Positions 41,824-51,002 are shown, counted from the stretch's first letter. The stretch is 64,000 bases of DNA from Bacteroidota bacterium (GCA_023428755.1 JAEYWX010000017.1:326968-390967); one strand, 5' to 3'. Made by a program: numbers and translations. Notes: a model not told the origin generated them from the sequence alone.

Positions 41824-42993
41824 TTACGATTGTTGACCGTAAATATATTCCAGTATCTGCTTATCGTTGTTAGTTAATGAATGATTCTTTAGCTGCATCC
41901 AATTCTCAATATCATGTATCGCTTTTTCGAAGATATATGTTTCGCCTGTATGAATATTCCAGGTAAAATCTTTAATAAACTTAGGCGATAAGCCGGTTGT
42001 AAGAATATTACTGCAAACACCGCTTACCATTCCTGTTGTAAGCGATGCATTGATCGACACTTTTGAATAATCGCCCAGCATCACTCCACATTTCGTTCCC
42101 GCACTGATCCACTGATGGATCATCGGGTTCCATATCTTCACTTCCCCCGCTGTATTTTTGATATTAGAGCAGGAAGCACCTGCACCAATATTGCACCAAG
42201 ATCCAATAACAGCATCACCAAGATATCCGTCGTGTGCTTTATTAGAATAATCAAAGAACACAGTGTTCTTTATTTCACCACCTACGGTGCATTGTCGGCC
42301 AACAGTAGTGGCCCCGTAAATTTTGCTACCCATTTTTACAACAGCTGCATCCAATGCTGCAAACGGACCACGGATGGTACTACCTTCCATGATCAAACAG
42401 TTTTTTCCAATATAAATAGGACCGGTTGATGCATTCAACGTACAGTGTTCCACAACTGCACCCTCTTCAATGAAAACATTTTCAGGGGCAATTACATTAT
42501 TATTGGAGGAAACAGGAGCAGATATTTTTTGATGGGCGATCAATGAAAAATCAAGACGGAGCAAGTGATTGTTGTATGAAACGAGATCGAAGGGAAATTG
42601 CAGCACAGCAACAGGAAACGTTACTTCTACTGCCATACAATGACGATACTCGTCTACAGCTACCGGAAACCGGAGTTTGTTCTTGGTATGAATTGCAACC
42701 GGTACCTGCTGTTGTAATAAAACTGATTCGGCAGGCAATGCATGTATTTCCTGTAACAATTCATTGGAACAAACAGCTGCTGCGTTAATATACAGGTAGT
42801 CATCACTTTCCGGTGCGAATGTATATTTGCCACTCAAATAATCTTCCGTAAGTGTAAACAGTTCCTGTTTCAACACATATTCCCATCGTTCTTTGATTGT
42901 AAAAATGCCACAACGAAAATCTGCCAGTGGCCTTGTGAGTGAAAAAGGATAAAACTGTTTCCGGTCGGTTGTATCAAACAAAATGATCTGCAT
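41824..42993 (-). CDS. GlmU-family sugar nucleotidyltransferase-like protein
   Basis: Protein of 389 aa of the Bacteroidota GlmU-like family. The N-terminal part (1-170) is an atypical nucleotidyltransferase-like domain with IILFDTTDRKQFYPFSLTRP and LADFRCGIFTIKERWE (the NTP_transf_4 type), lacking the classical GxG-T-R-M signature. The C-terminal part is a left-handed beta-helix with hexapeptide repeats: IYIGKNCLIMEGSTIRGP, TVGGEIKNTVFFDYSNKAHDG and AGASCSNIKNTAGEVK. Classical GlmU motifs around NKAHDGYLGDAVIG resemble those that bind UDP-GlcNAc in true GlmU. Its exact sugar is uncertain. In an operon with tpiA. Confidence 0.85.
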   Translation of the reverse strand: MQIILFDTTDRKQFYPFSLTRPLADFRCGIFTIKERWEYVLKQELFTLTEDYLSGKYTFAPESDDYLYINAAAVCSNELLQEIHALPAESVLLQQQVPVAIHTKNKLRFPVAVDEYRHCMAVEVTFPVAVLQFPFDLVSYNNHLLRLDFSLIAHQKISAPVSSNNNVIAPENVFIEEGAVVEHCTLNASTGPIYIGKNCLIMEGSTIRGPFAALDAAVVKMGSKIYGATTVGRQCTVGGEIKNTVFFDYSNKAHDGYLGDAVIGSWCNIGAGASCSNIKNTAGEVKIWNPMIHQWISAGTKCGVMLGDYSKVSINASLTTGMVSGVCSNILTTGLSPKFIKDFTWNIHTGETYIFEKAIHDIENWMQLKNHSLTNNDKQILEYIYGQQS

Positions 42994-43049
42994 CCGTGTA
43001 GTTCGTTTGGCTCATTGTAAAAATACAGGAAACCTTTTGAATGACTGTG

Positions 43050-43082
43050 TTAACGAAAACTGCCCCTACAGGAGGGGCAGTT
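43050..43082 (-). terminator. Terminator of the receptor/FAS1 operon
   Basis: AACTGCCCCT (43058-43067) and AGGGGCAGTT (43073-43082) form a perfect 10-bp stem with a 5-base loop. On the minus strand it is followed by TTTCGTTA. It lies 24 bases past the FAS1 gene stop. Confidence 0.85.
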
Positions 43083-43105
43083 GCAAAATATTAAACAAAA
43101 TGATA

Positions 43106-44302
43106 TTACTGTGGCAGCAATACCTGGTTGATTTTAAAGAAATTGCCGTTTACAGCAATACGATCTACCAATGGAACGGATGGTGAAGCACCGGCCGCTG
43201 TTGCAGCCGTAGCATTACCCACACCTTTCACTGAAACTCCTACACCAAGACCGGTAACAACCGTTGATGAGATAGACAGCCCCGGATGAGTAGGAATTCC
43301 ACCATTCAGCAATGTGGGGTAGTTAGCAGCTGCTGCACCAAAGTTGACAGAGAACGCTCTTGTGCCCAACACATGATACGCCACAATACCTCTTACCAAT
43401 TCAGTCGTTACATTATTAGTTGAGAGAAATGCAGGACCTGCAGCTACGGCAGCATTTGCCTGTGCTGTAGCAATCGTTGCATCATTCGTGGCAGCAAAAG
43501 TAAGTTGGTACACCAACCCGAAAATCAATGACTGAAATGCAGCATTGGTTGGTGCAAACACGGTAAGGTTTGCAAATGGTTGCGCCAGTGCATATTGAAA
43601 ACTGGGTGATGCTGTAGTTGATAATCCTGAATCGGCACGCACAATGGCCGCTACCAGGTACGAGAAATCAGGGTCACGTGCAATGGTATCGAGTAATACC
43701 CGTGTTGGAGGTGCCACAGCCGTTGCTACACTATGAACAACACCGTTAGAACCGGTAATTGCATCAGCAGCAGTAACCGGAACATTGTTAGCCCATGCAG
43801 CCGATCCCCTTCTGGATGGGAAGATCGACATTTTAATAGGAATTGATGTTCTGGGGATTGATGGAACAAAGGCGGTTGTTGCAATATCCAATTTTGATTT
43901 CTTTTCAACGTTTGGAAACGGTTCCGGAATTTGAGCAGCTGCAATACGCTCAGCAGGAATAATATGGTAATTCAAAACAGAAGTGAGCGTTGCAACTGGT
44001 AAAGCATTCACAACAGCCAGGCTTAAACCTGAGGCAGTCATAGCAGTATTATCAGGAGCAAACACTGTAAAGTTTGCATTGGCTACATCAAGTGTAGTGT
44101 TTAATCCTGTGCGCACGAGTGCAGTATTAAAAATAGAATAACTGCTGTTGGCAGCAATTTTCTTTGCCAATGTGTTTGCCACGTCGCCTTCACTATAAGG
44201 AGTTGAAGGAACGGGTTCGTATAATTTATTACAAGCTCCCACCACCATTACTGTAAATGCAATGAGCGATAAGCGACCTGTGTTTACTAATAGTTTCGAC
44301 AT
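43106..44302 (-). CDS. Fasciclin (FAS1) domain lipoprotein with two FAS1 repeats
   Basis: Lipoprotein of 398 aa with lipobox VVGAC (Cys24). Two FAS1 domains follow: the first (about 40-200) with ANFTVFAPDNTAMTASGLS, VLNYHIIPAERI and SNGVVHSVATAVAPP; the second (about 205-398) with FANLTVFAPTNAAFQSL, VRGIVAYHVLGTRAF and a terminal VNGNFFKINQVLLPQ. FAS1 domains are protein or glycan adhesion modules. It follows the outer-membrane receptor gene after 23 bases on the same strand and is ended by a strong terminator. I infer a surface lipoprotein working with the receptor in the place where SusD would be. Confidence 0.9.
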   Translation of the reverse strand: MSKLLVNTGRLSLIAFTVMVVGACNKLYEPVPSTPYSEGDVANTLAKKIAANSSYSIFNTALVRTGLNTTLDVANANFTVFAPDNTAMTASGLSLAVVNALPVATLTSVLNYHIIPAERIAAAQIPEPFPNVEKKSKLDIATTAFVPSIPRTSIPIKMSIFPSRRGSAAWANNVPVTAADAITGSNGVVHSVATAVAPPTRVLLDTIARDPDFSYLVAAIVRADSGLSTTASPSFQYALAQPFANLTVFAPTNAAFQSLIFGLVYQLTFAATNDATIATAQANAAVAAGPAFLSTNNVTTELVRGIVAYHVLGTRAFSVNFGAAAANYPTLLNGGIPTHPGLSISSTVVTGLGVGVSVKGVGNATAATAAGASPSVPLVDRIAVNGNFFKINQVLLPQ

Positions 44303-44325
44303 AGTTATTTCTTTAGATGATTCAA

Positions 44326-47025
44326 TTAAAAAATGTTGTACCCAATGCTTACATAATACAAACCTCCAATTGCCGGGTTACCGGGAGCCTGCACATAATA
44401 TTGGTTGGCAATATTGCTTCCACCCAGTTTAAAGATGTACTTGCTGGATGGTATACGATAGCTCACCTGTGCATCAAGTGTATGAATGGCAGGAACATTA
44501 CCATTTATAAAATCACTTTCGAAACGGTAATCGCTCATCCATTTATAAACAATACTGAAAGCAAAGTTTTTTCCTTTTCCAAATCCTGTATTCGAAAGCT
44601 TGAGATTGGTTTTGTACTTCGGCGTATTAAACCCTGCCTGGAAACCAGCAGGAACATCTGTTAATTCATCACTCGCAAAGTTTACACCCACCAGGAAGTT
44701 TGCAGGCAACATGTAATCAAGACTGATACCGTAGCCAAAGCTTTTCACTTCATTTGTTGTATTAAACGGAATGGAGTATTTGCGGCTTGTTGCAGCCTGC
44801 CATACAAGACGGCGAGTAAGAAAATCTTTATAGATGCCATAATAACCATACACATCAATAAGGAGTTTGTTTGCTACCAGTCCTTTGTAACCCAATTCAA
44901 TTGAACTTACAGATTCCGGTTTCAAATCTTGAACAGTTACAACTTCGCTTGTGATCACATCATTTTGAATGGCAACAACAGGGCTTGAGTTAAGACCGTA
45001 GAAAGATCTGAAATCTTTTACACCACCAATGAGCCAGTAATCATTTCCAACAAACAGATTGATCCACTGCATTTGGGTGCTGGGGAAACGATACGCTGTT
45101 TGATAAGAAACACGCAGATTGTTATTGGGAGCAAGGCGGATCAATGCTGTTGCTCTTGGCGTAAACCGGCCTGCAAAATTCTGGTTCTTATCATAACGAC
45201 CGCTTACGGTTAAACGAAGTTTTTCATTAAACAGTTCTTTTGCAATTTGAACATACGCACCACCTTCATTGATACCAATGGGGCCGGTACTGTCTGCAAA
45301 TAATGTTCCTTGTGAATTCAATGAAAAACGTCTGAAGTTTCCGCCAACTAAAATGTCAGCAAATCCATTTGTTAAATGCGACAGGTTGTATTGTCCTTCC
45401 ACCGCATACAAGTCAGTTCTGTCCAAAAATCTTCCACCACCCAAGGGAGCACCGGGAGCCGGTTTACCAATGGGTACTCCTTTAATAAAATTGAACAGAT
45501 CGTTGAATTGTTGTGTTCCTGGCACTGGTCGGCCCTGATCTGCGAAGGCTCTTGCAGCAATATGCGCCTGTTGATCGTTCATACCTTGCGAAACACGGGC
45601 GTTCATATAGCCGGCAATGTATTCGGGCAACCATATCTGTGTGGGCTTCCATGCCTCATTAAAATAGGAAGTAGTTGCAGTAAGGTTGTACGAATTACCA
45701 GAATTCTCCTGGGTGGTATAAGCACGCAAAAGCCAGTTTTTACTGTTCACTTCTACTTTAAGCTGACCCATTTTCAAATCCAACAGACTGTAACGGTCGC
45801 TGCCGGTGTACACCGTATTGCCTGTACCCCAGAAACCACTTACAATCGCTTCCGTATTGGAATTAAGTTTGTAATTCAACGAACCGCCCAGTTTAAAATT
45901 CACCGTATTGGGATCGATCAATTCCTTTTCAGTATAACCTGTTCTTGAAACAGGCATCGTAGAGGGAAGCGTTGCAATGATCGCAGCATAGCCTGGAATG
46001 GCTGCAAAGTTGTTGATGATGGGACGAATATCTCTGGCAATTTCATCGCCATACACATTAATACCGTTATAGCCGGGATCGGTGATACGATCACCAGCTT
46101 TGGGCTGACCGGTTGCACGGCTGTAATTTCTGTAATCAGCAGCCACCCAGTCTTTCGCCTGTATAATTTCTGAGGTGATCTTGAAAGCAAACCGCTCACT
46201 TACTTTTTTGGCATAACGAACGGTCCAGTTGGTATAACCAGACGGATCTCTGAACTGTCCATCTGTGTGCATGATACCCTGCTTCACCTGGAAAGAAAGC
46301 CCCTGGTATTTGAATGGATTTTTACTGTTGATCAGCAATGTACCATTCATACCTCCCGGGCCATATAACGCAGATGATGCACCGGGCAACAATTCAATAT
46401 TATCTACATCCAGCTCCGACAAACCAATTACACCACCCACCGAAAAGTTAAGACCGGGAGCCTGGTTGTCCATTCCATCAACCAACTGGTTGAAACGAAC
46501 GTTACCACTTCCTAAAAATCCCCTGGTGGTTGGCGTTTTAAATGTGAGTGAAGAAGAAAGCATATCCACACCTTTGAAATTGGTGATGATATCATAGTAA
46601 GAAGCGGCAGGTGTGTTTTGAATAGTAACCGCACTTACACGCTCAATGGAAACCGGCGACTCAAGAATCTTGGTAGCAACCCTTGTGGCTGATACCACAA
46701 TTTCCTGTCCTAATGAGGATGCAATTGCAAGTGAAATTTCAACCGGTTGCGCTGCTGAAGCAACCGTTACTTCTTTGGTTTCAAAACCAACCGAAGAAAT
46801 AATTAATGTAACTGGAAGCGAGGGAACAGTGATACTGAACTCTCCTCTTTCATTTGTATAAACACCGGCGGAAGAACCTTTCACTGTTACAGAAACAGCG
46901 GGAGCTGCATCACCGGAGCCGGCACTTTTTACATTTCCTTTTATGGTTACAGACTGTGCATAAGAAGTAATGGAGAAAAGGCAGGACATGAACAGCAGTA
47001 CGAAAACTGGCAGTTTTTTTGGCAT
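44326..47025 (-). CDS. TonB-dependent receptor with carboxypeptidase-regulatory-like N-terminal domain
   Basis: Outer-membrane active transporter, 899 aa from ATG at 47025 (MPKKLPVFVLLFMSCLFSI, signal peptide ending SYAQ). A CarboxypepD-reg domain (VTIKGNVKSAGSGDAAPAV) leads into the plug (EIVVSATRVATKILESPVSI, RFNQLVDGMDNQAPGLNFSV) and the barrel, which ends with VSIGYNIF and a terminal Phe. It is not of the SusC length or motif type, lacks an STN domain, and its partner gene encodes a FAS1 lipoprotein instead of SusD. The substrate is unknown. A palindrome at 47093-47109 lies 68 bases upstream and could be an operator. Confidence 0.93.
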   Translation of the reverse strand: MPKKLPVFVLLFMSCLFSITSYAQSVTIKGNVKSAGSGDAAPAVSVTVKGSSAGVYTNERGEFSITVPSLPVTLIISSVGFETKEVTVASAAQPVEISLAIASSLGQEIVVSATRVATKILESPVSIERVSAVTIQNTPAASYYDIITNFKGVDMLSSSLTFKTPTTRGFLGSGNVRFNQLVDGMDNQAPGLNFSVGGVIGLSELDVDNIELLPGASSALYGPGGMNGTLLINSKNPFKYQGLSFQVKQGIMHTDGQFRDPSGYTNWTVRYAKKVSERFAFKITSEIIQAKDWVAADYRNYSRATGQPKAGDRITDPGYNGINVYGDEIARDIRPIINNFAAIPGYAAIIATLPSTMPVSRTGYTEKELIDPNTVNFKLGGSLNYKLNSNTEAIVSGFWGTGNTVYTGSDRYSLLDLKMGQLKVEVNSKNWLLRAYTTQENSGNSYNLTATTSYFNEAWKPTQIWLPEYIAGYMNARVSQGMNDQQAHIAARAFADQGRPVPGTQQFNDLFNFIKGVPIGKPAPGAPLGGGRFLDRTDLYAVEGQYNLSHLTNGFADILVGGNFRRFSLNSQGTLFADSTGPIGINEGGAYVQIAKELFNEKLRLTVSGRYDKNQNFAGRFTPRATALIRLAPNNNLRVSYQTAYRFPSTQMQWINLFVGNDYWLIGGVKDFRSFYGLNSSPVVAIQNDVITSEVVTVQDLKPESVSSIELGYKGLVANKLLIDVYGYYGIYKDFLTRRLVWQAATSRKYSIPFNTTNEVKSFGYGISLDYMLPANFLVGVNFASDELTDVPAGFQAGFNTPKYKTNLKLSNTGFGKGKNFAFSIVYKWMSDYRFESDFINGNVPAIHTLDAQVSYRIPSSKYIFKLGGSNIANQYYVQAPGNPAIGGLYYVSIGYNIF

Positions 47026-47092
47026 AGTCAATACGTTTTTGGTTAAGTAATAAGCAAAATACAGATTGTTCATATCATTCAAAAATTTTCTT

Positions 47093-47109
47093 TCGAACGT
47101 TCGTTCGTA
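47093..47109. promoter_or_regulatory. Palindromic operator-like site upstream of the receptor operon
   Basis: CGAACGTTCG at 47094-47103 is a perfect 10-bp palindrome, extended by a second TTCG to TTCGTA. This pattern (ACGAACGAACGTTCG on the minus strand) resembles operators of TetR-type repressors. It lies between the receptor and purC genes, so either or both could be affected. The cognate regulator is not in the window. Confidence 0.4.
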
Positions 47110-47135
47110 GCTTTTTTTGAATTTTGACCGAAAAG

Positions 47136-47166
47136 TTGGCAGGCATTTCCCAGCGGTTTACTTTAG
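47136..47166 (+). promoter_or_regulatory. Promoter of purC, probably giving a very short leader
   Basis: TTG at 47136-47138, a 20-base spacer and TACTTTAG at 47159-47166 (one mismatch to TAnnTTTG). The purC ATG starts at 47170, four bases after the box. Transcription would start at or very near the start codon. Confidence 0.5.
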
Positions 47167-47169
47167 CGC

Positions 47170-48093
47170 ATGAATTTGTTTCAATTTCCCAATCAAACCA
47201 ACTATTATAAAGGCAAAGTAAGAGACGTTTACAGCATCGGAAACGAATGGCTGGTGATGATTGCCAGTAACCGTATTTCAGCTTTTGATGTAATACTTCC
47301 CAAGCCGATCCCATTTAAAGGACAGGTATTAAACCAGATCGCTGCTTACATGCTCAATGCCACGAAAGATATTTGTCCAAACTGGCTGGTAAGCGTACCT
47401 GCTCCCAACGTAAGTATTGGCAAGAGATGTACTCCGTTTAAAATAGAAATGGTTGTACGGGGCAACCTTGTGGGGCATGCATGGCGTACCTATGCCGCCG
47501 GAAAAAGAGAATTGTGCGGTGCGGCTATGCCCGATGGTTTGAAAGAAAATGATTACTTCCCTACTCCTATCATTACACCGTCAACAAAAGCAGATGCCGG
47601 ACATGATGAAGACATTTCACCAGCCGAAATTATTGCGCAGGGAATTTGTTCAGAAGCCGAGTGGAAACAGTTAAGCAGCTATGCCCTGCAACTGTTTGCC
47701 CGTGGAAAAGAAATTGCAGCCAAACAGGGATTGATCCTGGTTGATACCAAATACGAATTTGGAAAAATAGGTGAAACCATTTACCTGATGGATGAAATAC
47801 ATACGCCTGATTCATCCCGTTATTTTTATGCAGATGGTTTTGATGAACGTCAGCAAAGCGGTGAACGCCAGAAACAGTTAAGCAAAGAGTTTGTACGTGA
47901 GTGGCTGATTGAAAATAATTTTATGGGCAAAGAAGGTCAAACTGTTCCTGCCATGAGCGATGAATGGATCAACACCATCAGCAAACGGTATATTGAACTG
48001 TATGAAAAAGTAATTGGCGAAGCATTTGTACCAGAAGAGTTAAGCGATGAAGAAACAACACAACGGATTGTAACAGCACTTCAACATTTATAA
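47170..48093 (+). CDS. purC: Phosphoribosylaminoimidazole-succinocarboxamide synthase (SAICAR synthetase)
   Basis: ATP-dependent purine biosynthesis enzyme that joins CAIR and aspartate. Motifs: YKGKVRDVYSIG at the ATP site, SNRISAFDVILPKPIPFKG, MVVRGNLVGHAWRTYAAG, LILVDTKYEFGKIG and DEIHTPDSSRYF. The length of 307 aa is the eukaryote-like/long bacterial form. It begins with an ATG four bases after a promoter box, so the mRNA may be leaderless. A TATAATATGAG-type junction leads into the next gene after one base. Confidence 0.97.
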   Translation: MNLFQFPNQTNYYKGKVRDVYSIGNEWLVMIASNRISAFDVILPKPIPFKGQVLNQIAAYMLNATKDICPNWLVSVPAPNVSIGKRCTPFKIEMVVRGNLVGHAWRTYAAGKRELCGAAMPDGLKENDYFPTPIITPSTKADAGHDEDISPAEIIAQGICSEAEWKQLSSYALQLFARGKEIAAKQGLILVDTKYEFGKIGETIYLMDEIHTPDSSRYFYADGFDERQQSGERQKQLSKEFVREWLIENNFMGKEGQTVPAMSDEWINTISKRYIELYEKVIGEAFVPEELSDEETTQRIVTALQHL

Positions 48094-48094
48094 T

Positions 48095-48532
48095 ATGAGT
48101 CCCGATTCAATTTTTCAACTTTGCAACACACTTGCATTGATCGCTTGGTTGGTTTTATTGATCGCAAGTCCGTTTTGGCCTTCGGTTGATCAATTACTGA
48201 TCGGGATCGTGATCACTCTTTTTGCAATTGTTTATGCATGGCTTATTTTTCAAAGCTTCAACCCGGCCGATGTTGAAAAATTCAGTACACTCGATGGCAT
48301 CATGCAACTGTTTTCCAATAAAACGGCTGTTACTGCTGGCTGGGTACATTACCTTGCATTTGATCTCATGATCGGTATCTGGATCAAAAAGAATGCAATG
48401 AAACATGGTATACCACACTGGCTGTTGATTCCCTGTTTACTCTTTACGTTTATGTTAGGGCCGGTAGGTTTATTGCTGTATCTGCTGATCCGGCTTGTTT
48501 ATACCAAACAATACTTCGCTGATAATTATTAA
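48095..48532 (+). CDS. ABA4-like (DUF4281) membrane protein
   Basis: Integral membrane protein of 145 aa with four spans (about 8-28, 35-52, 78-96 and 106-130). The pattern DGIMQLFSNKTAVTAGWVHY and LAFDLMIGIWIKKNAMKHG, with HWLLIPCLLFTFMLGPVGLL, is characteristic of the DUF4281/ABA4-like family. The plant member acts in neoxanthin (carotenoid) formation; bacterial roles are unproven. It starts one base after the purC stop and is followed after 4 bases by another membrane protein gene. Confidence 0.88.
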   Translation: MSPDSIFQLCNTLALIAWLVLLIASPFWPSVDQLLIGIVITLFAIVYAWLIFQSFNPADVEKFSTLDGIMQLFSNKTAVTAGWVHYLAFDLMIGIWIKKNAMKHGIPHWLLIPCLLFTFMLGPVGLLLYLLIRLVYTKQYFADNY

Positions 48533-48536
48533 AGCT

Positions 48537-49310
48537 ATGAACAGCTTCCTTGCCGAATTAAAAACCAGAAACAGCACTTTATTTTATTTTGGCTTGGCTT
48601 GTCTTATAGCTGCACTTGCCTGTATTGTGTTGCTGGTTACAAGCAACACAATGGTATTGGGCATCAATGCATGGATCAAACCAATGAAATTTTTCCTGTC
48701 AACCGTTTTTTTCAGTTGGACAATGGGTTGGTATATTTCTTATCTAAACGAACCACGTACAACAACCATTTACAATTGGGTACTCATTACAACATTTATG
48801 TTTGAACTCATTTATATTACCTGGCAAGCTGCAAAGGGTGAGCTGTCGCATTTCAACATATCTTCTGCCTTTCATGGAATGATGTTTTCACTTATGGGGA
48901 TTGCAATCACCATCATTACGGCATGGACAGGCTATATCGCATTTCTTTTTTGGCGAAAACCTTTTCCGCAACTGACCGAAAGTTATGTGTGGGGCATTCG
49001 CCTGGGATTGCTATTGTTTGTTGTATTTGCTTTTGCAGGTGGTTTAATGGCTGCCAGACTCAGCCATACTGTTGGCAGCGTAATGGAAACTACAGAAGGA
49101 TTGCCAGTATTGAATTGGAGCAGGGAGAGTGGAGATTTGCGTATTGCACATTTCTTTGGTATGCATGCATTACAAGTACTGCCCTTGCTTGGCTATTTTA
49201 TTGTACGTACAAAACGATCCATCATTCTCATCAGCATTCTTTATGCCGCTATTGTTACTGCTCTTTTGTTACAGGCATTGAAAGGCGTACCTTTAATCGC
49301 CCTTGGTTAA
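48537..49310 (+). CDS. Hypothetical multi-spanning membrane protein
   Basis: Integral membrane protein of 257 aa starting with ATG at 48537 (MNSFLAELKTRNSTLF); codons back to 48495 overlap the upstream gene and are not needed. About seven membrane segments are visible. Conserved-looking blocks are INAWIKPMKFFLSTVFFSWT, WYISYLNEPRTTTIYNW and DLRIAHFFGMHALQVLPLLG with several His residues near the membrane edge. The family is unknown to me. It lies in the purC-associated run of plus-strand genes. Confidence 0.7.
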   Translation: MNSFLAELKTRNSTLFYFGLACLIAALACIVLLVTSNTMVLGINAWIKPMKFFLSTVFFSWTMGWYISYLNEPRTTTIYNWVLITTFMFELIYITWQAAKGELSHFNISSAFHGMMFSLMGIAITIITAWTGYIAFLFWRKPFPQLTESYVWGIRLGLLLFVVFAFAGGLMAARLSHTVGSVMETTEGLPVLNWSRESGDLRIAHFFGMHALQVLPLLGYFIVRTKRSIILISILYAAIVTALLLQALKGVPLIALG

Positions 49311-49344
49311 TTGATTGTTTTACGTTCAAGTGAAAATTGCTCCG

Positions 49345-50451
49345 ATGTATAAACTGATATTATCTTTTTGTTTACTTGTATGTGTTGGAACAAATGCCCA
49401 GCAATATCATTTATTGATCGGCACCTACACCAATGCCGGCAGTGAGGGTATCTACAGCTATCGGTTTGATGCCAAAGCCGGCGATGCAACTCCAAACGGT
49501 TCCGTGAAAACATCGAACCCATCCTACCTCGTTGTTTCACCCGATAACAAATATGTATTTGCTGTAAACGAAGACACGGAAGGAATGGTGAGTGCCTTTC
49601 AATTCAACAAACTGAACGGCTCGCTTACATTTTTGAACCAAGTAACCAGTGCCGGTGCACATCCCTGTTATATCAGCATCAATAAAAAAGGGAATATGCT
49701 TGTTGCAGGCAATTACAGTGGAGGAAATATAGCAGTGATAGATGTAAAGCGGAACGGTCAATTGAGTGTGCCAAAACAAATTATTCAATTAAAAGGTAGC
49801 AGCGTAAACCGCAGCCGACAGGAAAAAGCGCATGTGCATGCTACTGTTTTTTCGCCTGATTATAAATATGTACTTGTACCTGATCTTGGCACTGATAAAG
49901 TAATGATCTACAACGTTGCAACAGCCAGTGGTGCTTTGCAGCCGGCAGAGCAGCCCTTTGTGGAAGTGAATGCAGGAGCAGGTCCACGCCATCTTACATT
50001 TCATCCAAGGCTGAACATCGCTTACCTCATTGAAGAACTAACAGGAACCATCAGTGTATTTAATTATAAAGATGGCACGCTGTCGCTGTTGCAAAACACA
50101 TCGTCTCATCCGATGAGTTACCAGGGAGCGTACGGTTCGGCCGATATTCATGTATCACCCGATGGTCGTTTTTTGTATGCCAGTAACCGTGGCGATGCCA
50201 ACTCCATCGCCATTTTCAGCATCGATCGGGAAAATGGCATGATACAACCGGTGGGTTTTCAACCGACACTTGGTGTGCATCCCCGCAATTTTTCCATTGA
50301 CCCTACCGGTAATTTTTTATTGGTGGCGAACAGGGACAGTGATGAAGTGGTTATTTTTAAAGTTGATAAACAAACCGGTTTGCTGGAAGATACAAAGAAG
50401 CGAATCAAAGTATCAAAGCCGGTGTGTGTAAAATGGATCGTTACCAAATAA
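49345..50451 (+). CDS. Secreted lactonase, 6-phosphogluconolactonase-like seven-bladed propeller
   Basis: Beta-propeller lactonase of the Pgl/YbhE family (PF10282 type), 368 aa from ATG at 49345 (MYKLILSFCLLVCVGTNAQQ, a signal peptide). Repeats are visible as LIGTYTNAGSEGIYSYRFD, SNPSYLVVSPDNKYVFAVNE, HVHATVFSPDYKYVLVPDLG, GPRHLTFHPRLNIAYLIEEL, DIHVSPDGRFLYASNRGDAN and GVHPRNFSIDPTGNFLLVAN. The cytoplasmic enzyme hydrolyses 6-phosphogluconolactone, but the signal peptide here makes an extracytoplasmic lactone more likely. It belongs to the same plus-strand run as purC. Confidence 0.9.
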   Translation: MYKLILSFCLLVCVGTNAQQYHLLIGTYTNAGSEGIYSYRFDAKAGDATPNGSVKTSNPSYLVVSPDNKYVFAVNEDTEGMVSAFQFNKLNGSLTFLNQVTSAGAHPCYISINKKGNMLVAGNYSGGNIAVIDVKRNGQLSVPKQIIQLKGSSVNRSRQEKAHVHATVFSPDYKYVLVPDLGTDKVMIYNVATASGALQPAEQPFVEVNAGAGPRHLTFHPRLNIAYLIEELTGTISVFNYKDGTLSLLQNTSSHPMSYQGAYGSADIHVSPDGRFLYASNRGDANSIAIFSIDRENGMIQPVGFQPTLGVHPRNFSIDPTGNFLLVANRDSDEVVIFKVDKQTGLLEDTKKRIKVSKPVCVKWIVTK

Positions 50452-50490
50452 GAAACTTTTACAAACAGAAACACGATACAACTTTTTAAA

Positions 50491-50868
50491 ATGAAAAAGA
50501 TTTATCCCGAGTCAATGCCTGTTCCCAAAGGTTACTACTCTCCTGCTGTAGTACATAACGGCACTGTATATGTAAGCGGACAATTAGCCATCAACGAAAA
50601 AGGCGAACCACAGATCAGCAGTATTGAAGATGAAGTACGGCAGTGTATGAAAAATATTGAAATCATTCTCAAAGCAAGTGGCAGTGACCTGCAACACATT
50701 TTAAAAGTGAATGTATTTATTGCCGACATCAGCAACTGGCCCATGTTCAACCAGGTATTTGCAGAGATCATGGGCGATCATCGTCCGGCACGTATTGTAG
50801 TTCCCTGCAACCAACTCAACTATGGTTGCGGAATTGAAATTGATTGTATTGCAGCTGTAGCTGAATAA
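50491..50868 (+). CDS. RidA family enamine/imine deaminase
   Basis: Small trimeric protein (125 aa) that hydrolyses reactive enamines such as 2-aminoacrylate made by PLP-dependent dehydratases. Landmarks: YYSPAVVHNGTVYVSGQLA, LKVNVFIADISNWPMFNQVF and the catalytic Arg101 in RPARIVVPCN, with Glu116 fifteen residues later, the same spacing I recall for Arg105 and Glu120 in E. coli RidA. The deaminase-competent residue set is therefore complete. The next gene in the same direction (51076) encodes a serine/threonine dehydratase, the main source of its substrate. Confidence 0.93.
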   Translation: MKKIYPESMPVPKGYYSPAVVHNGTVYVSGQLAINEKGEPQISSIEDEVRQCMKNIEIILKASGSDLQHILKVNVFIADISNWPMFNQVFAEIMGDHRPARIVVPCNQLNYGCGIEIDCIAAVAE

Positions 50869-50918
50869 AAAATCTGCAACGGCAATAAATATTTTTTTTA
50901 ATTAAACGCAGCTATCAT

Positions 50919-51002
50919 GGCTAAAGCCCATTACATTCTTACTTTCATAACCCCAGCCTTAAGGCTGGGGTTAATAGAAAAGCATAAGCTGGGCTTTAGC
51001 CC
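50919..51002. repeat. REP-like nested palindrome
   Basis: A perfect 26-bp palindrome at 50948-50973 (TAACCCCAGCC, TTAA, then its complement) is enclosed by an outer inverted pair: GGCTAAAGCCCA at 50919-50930 and TGGGCTTTAGCC at 50990-51001. It is a nested stem typical of extragenic palindromes mobilised by REP-associated transposases. It separates RidA from the dehydratase gene. Confidence 0.7.
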
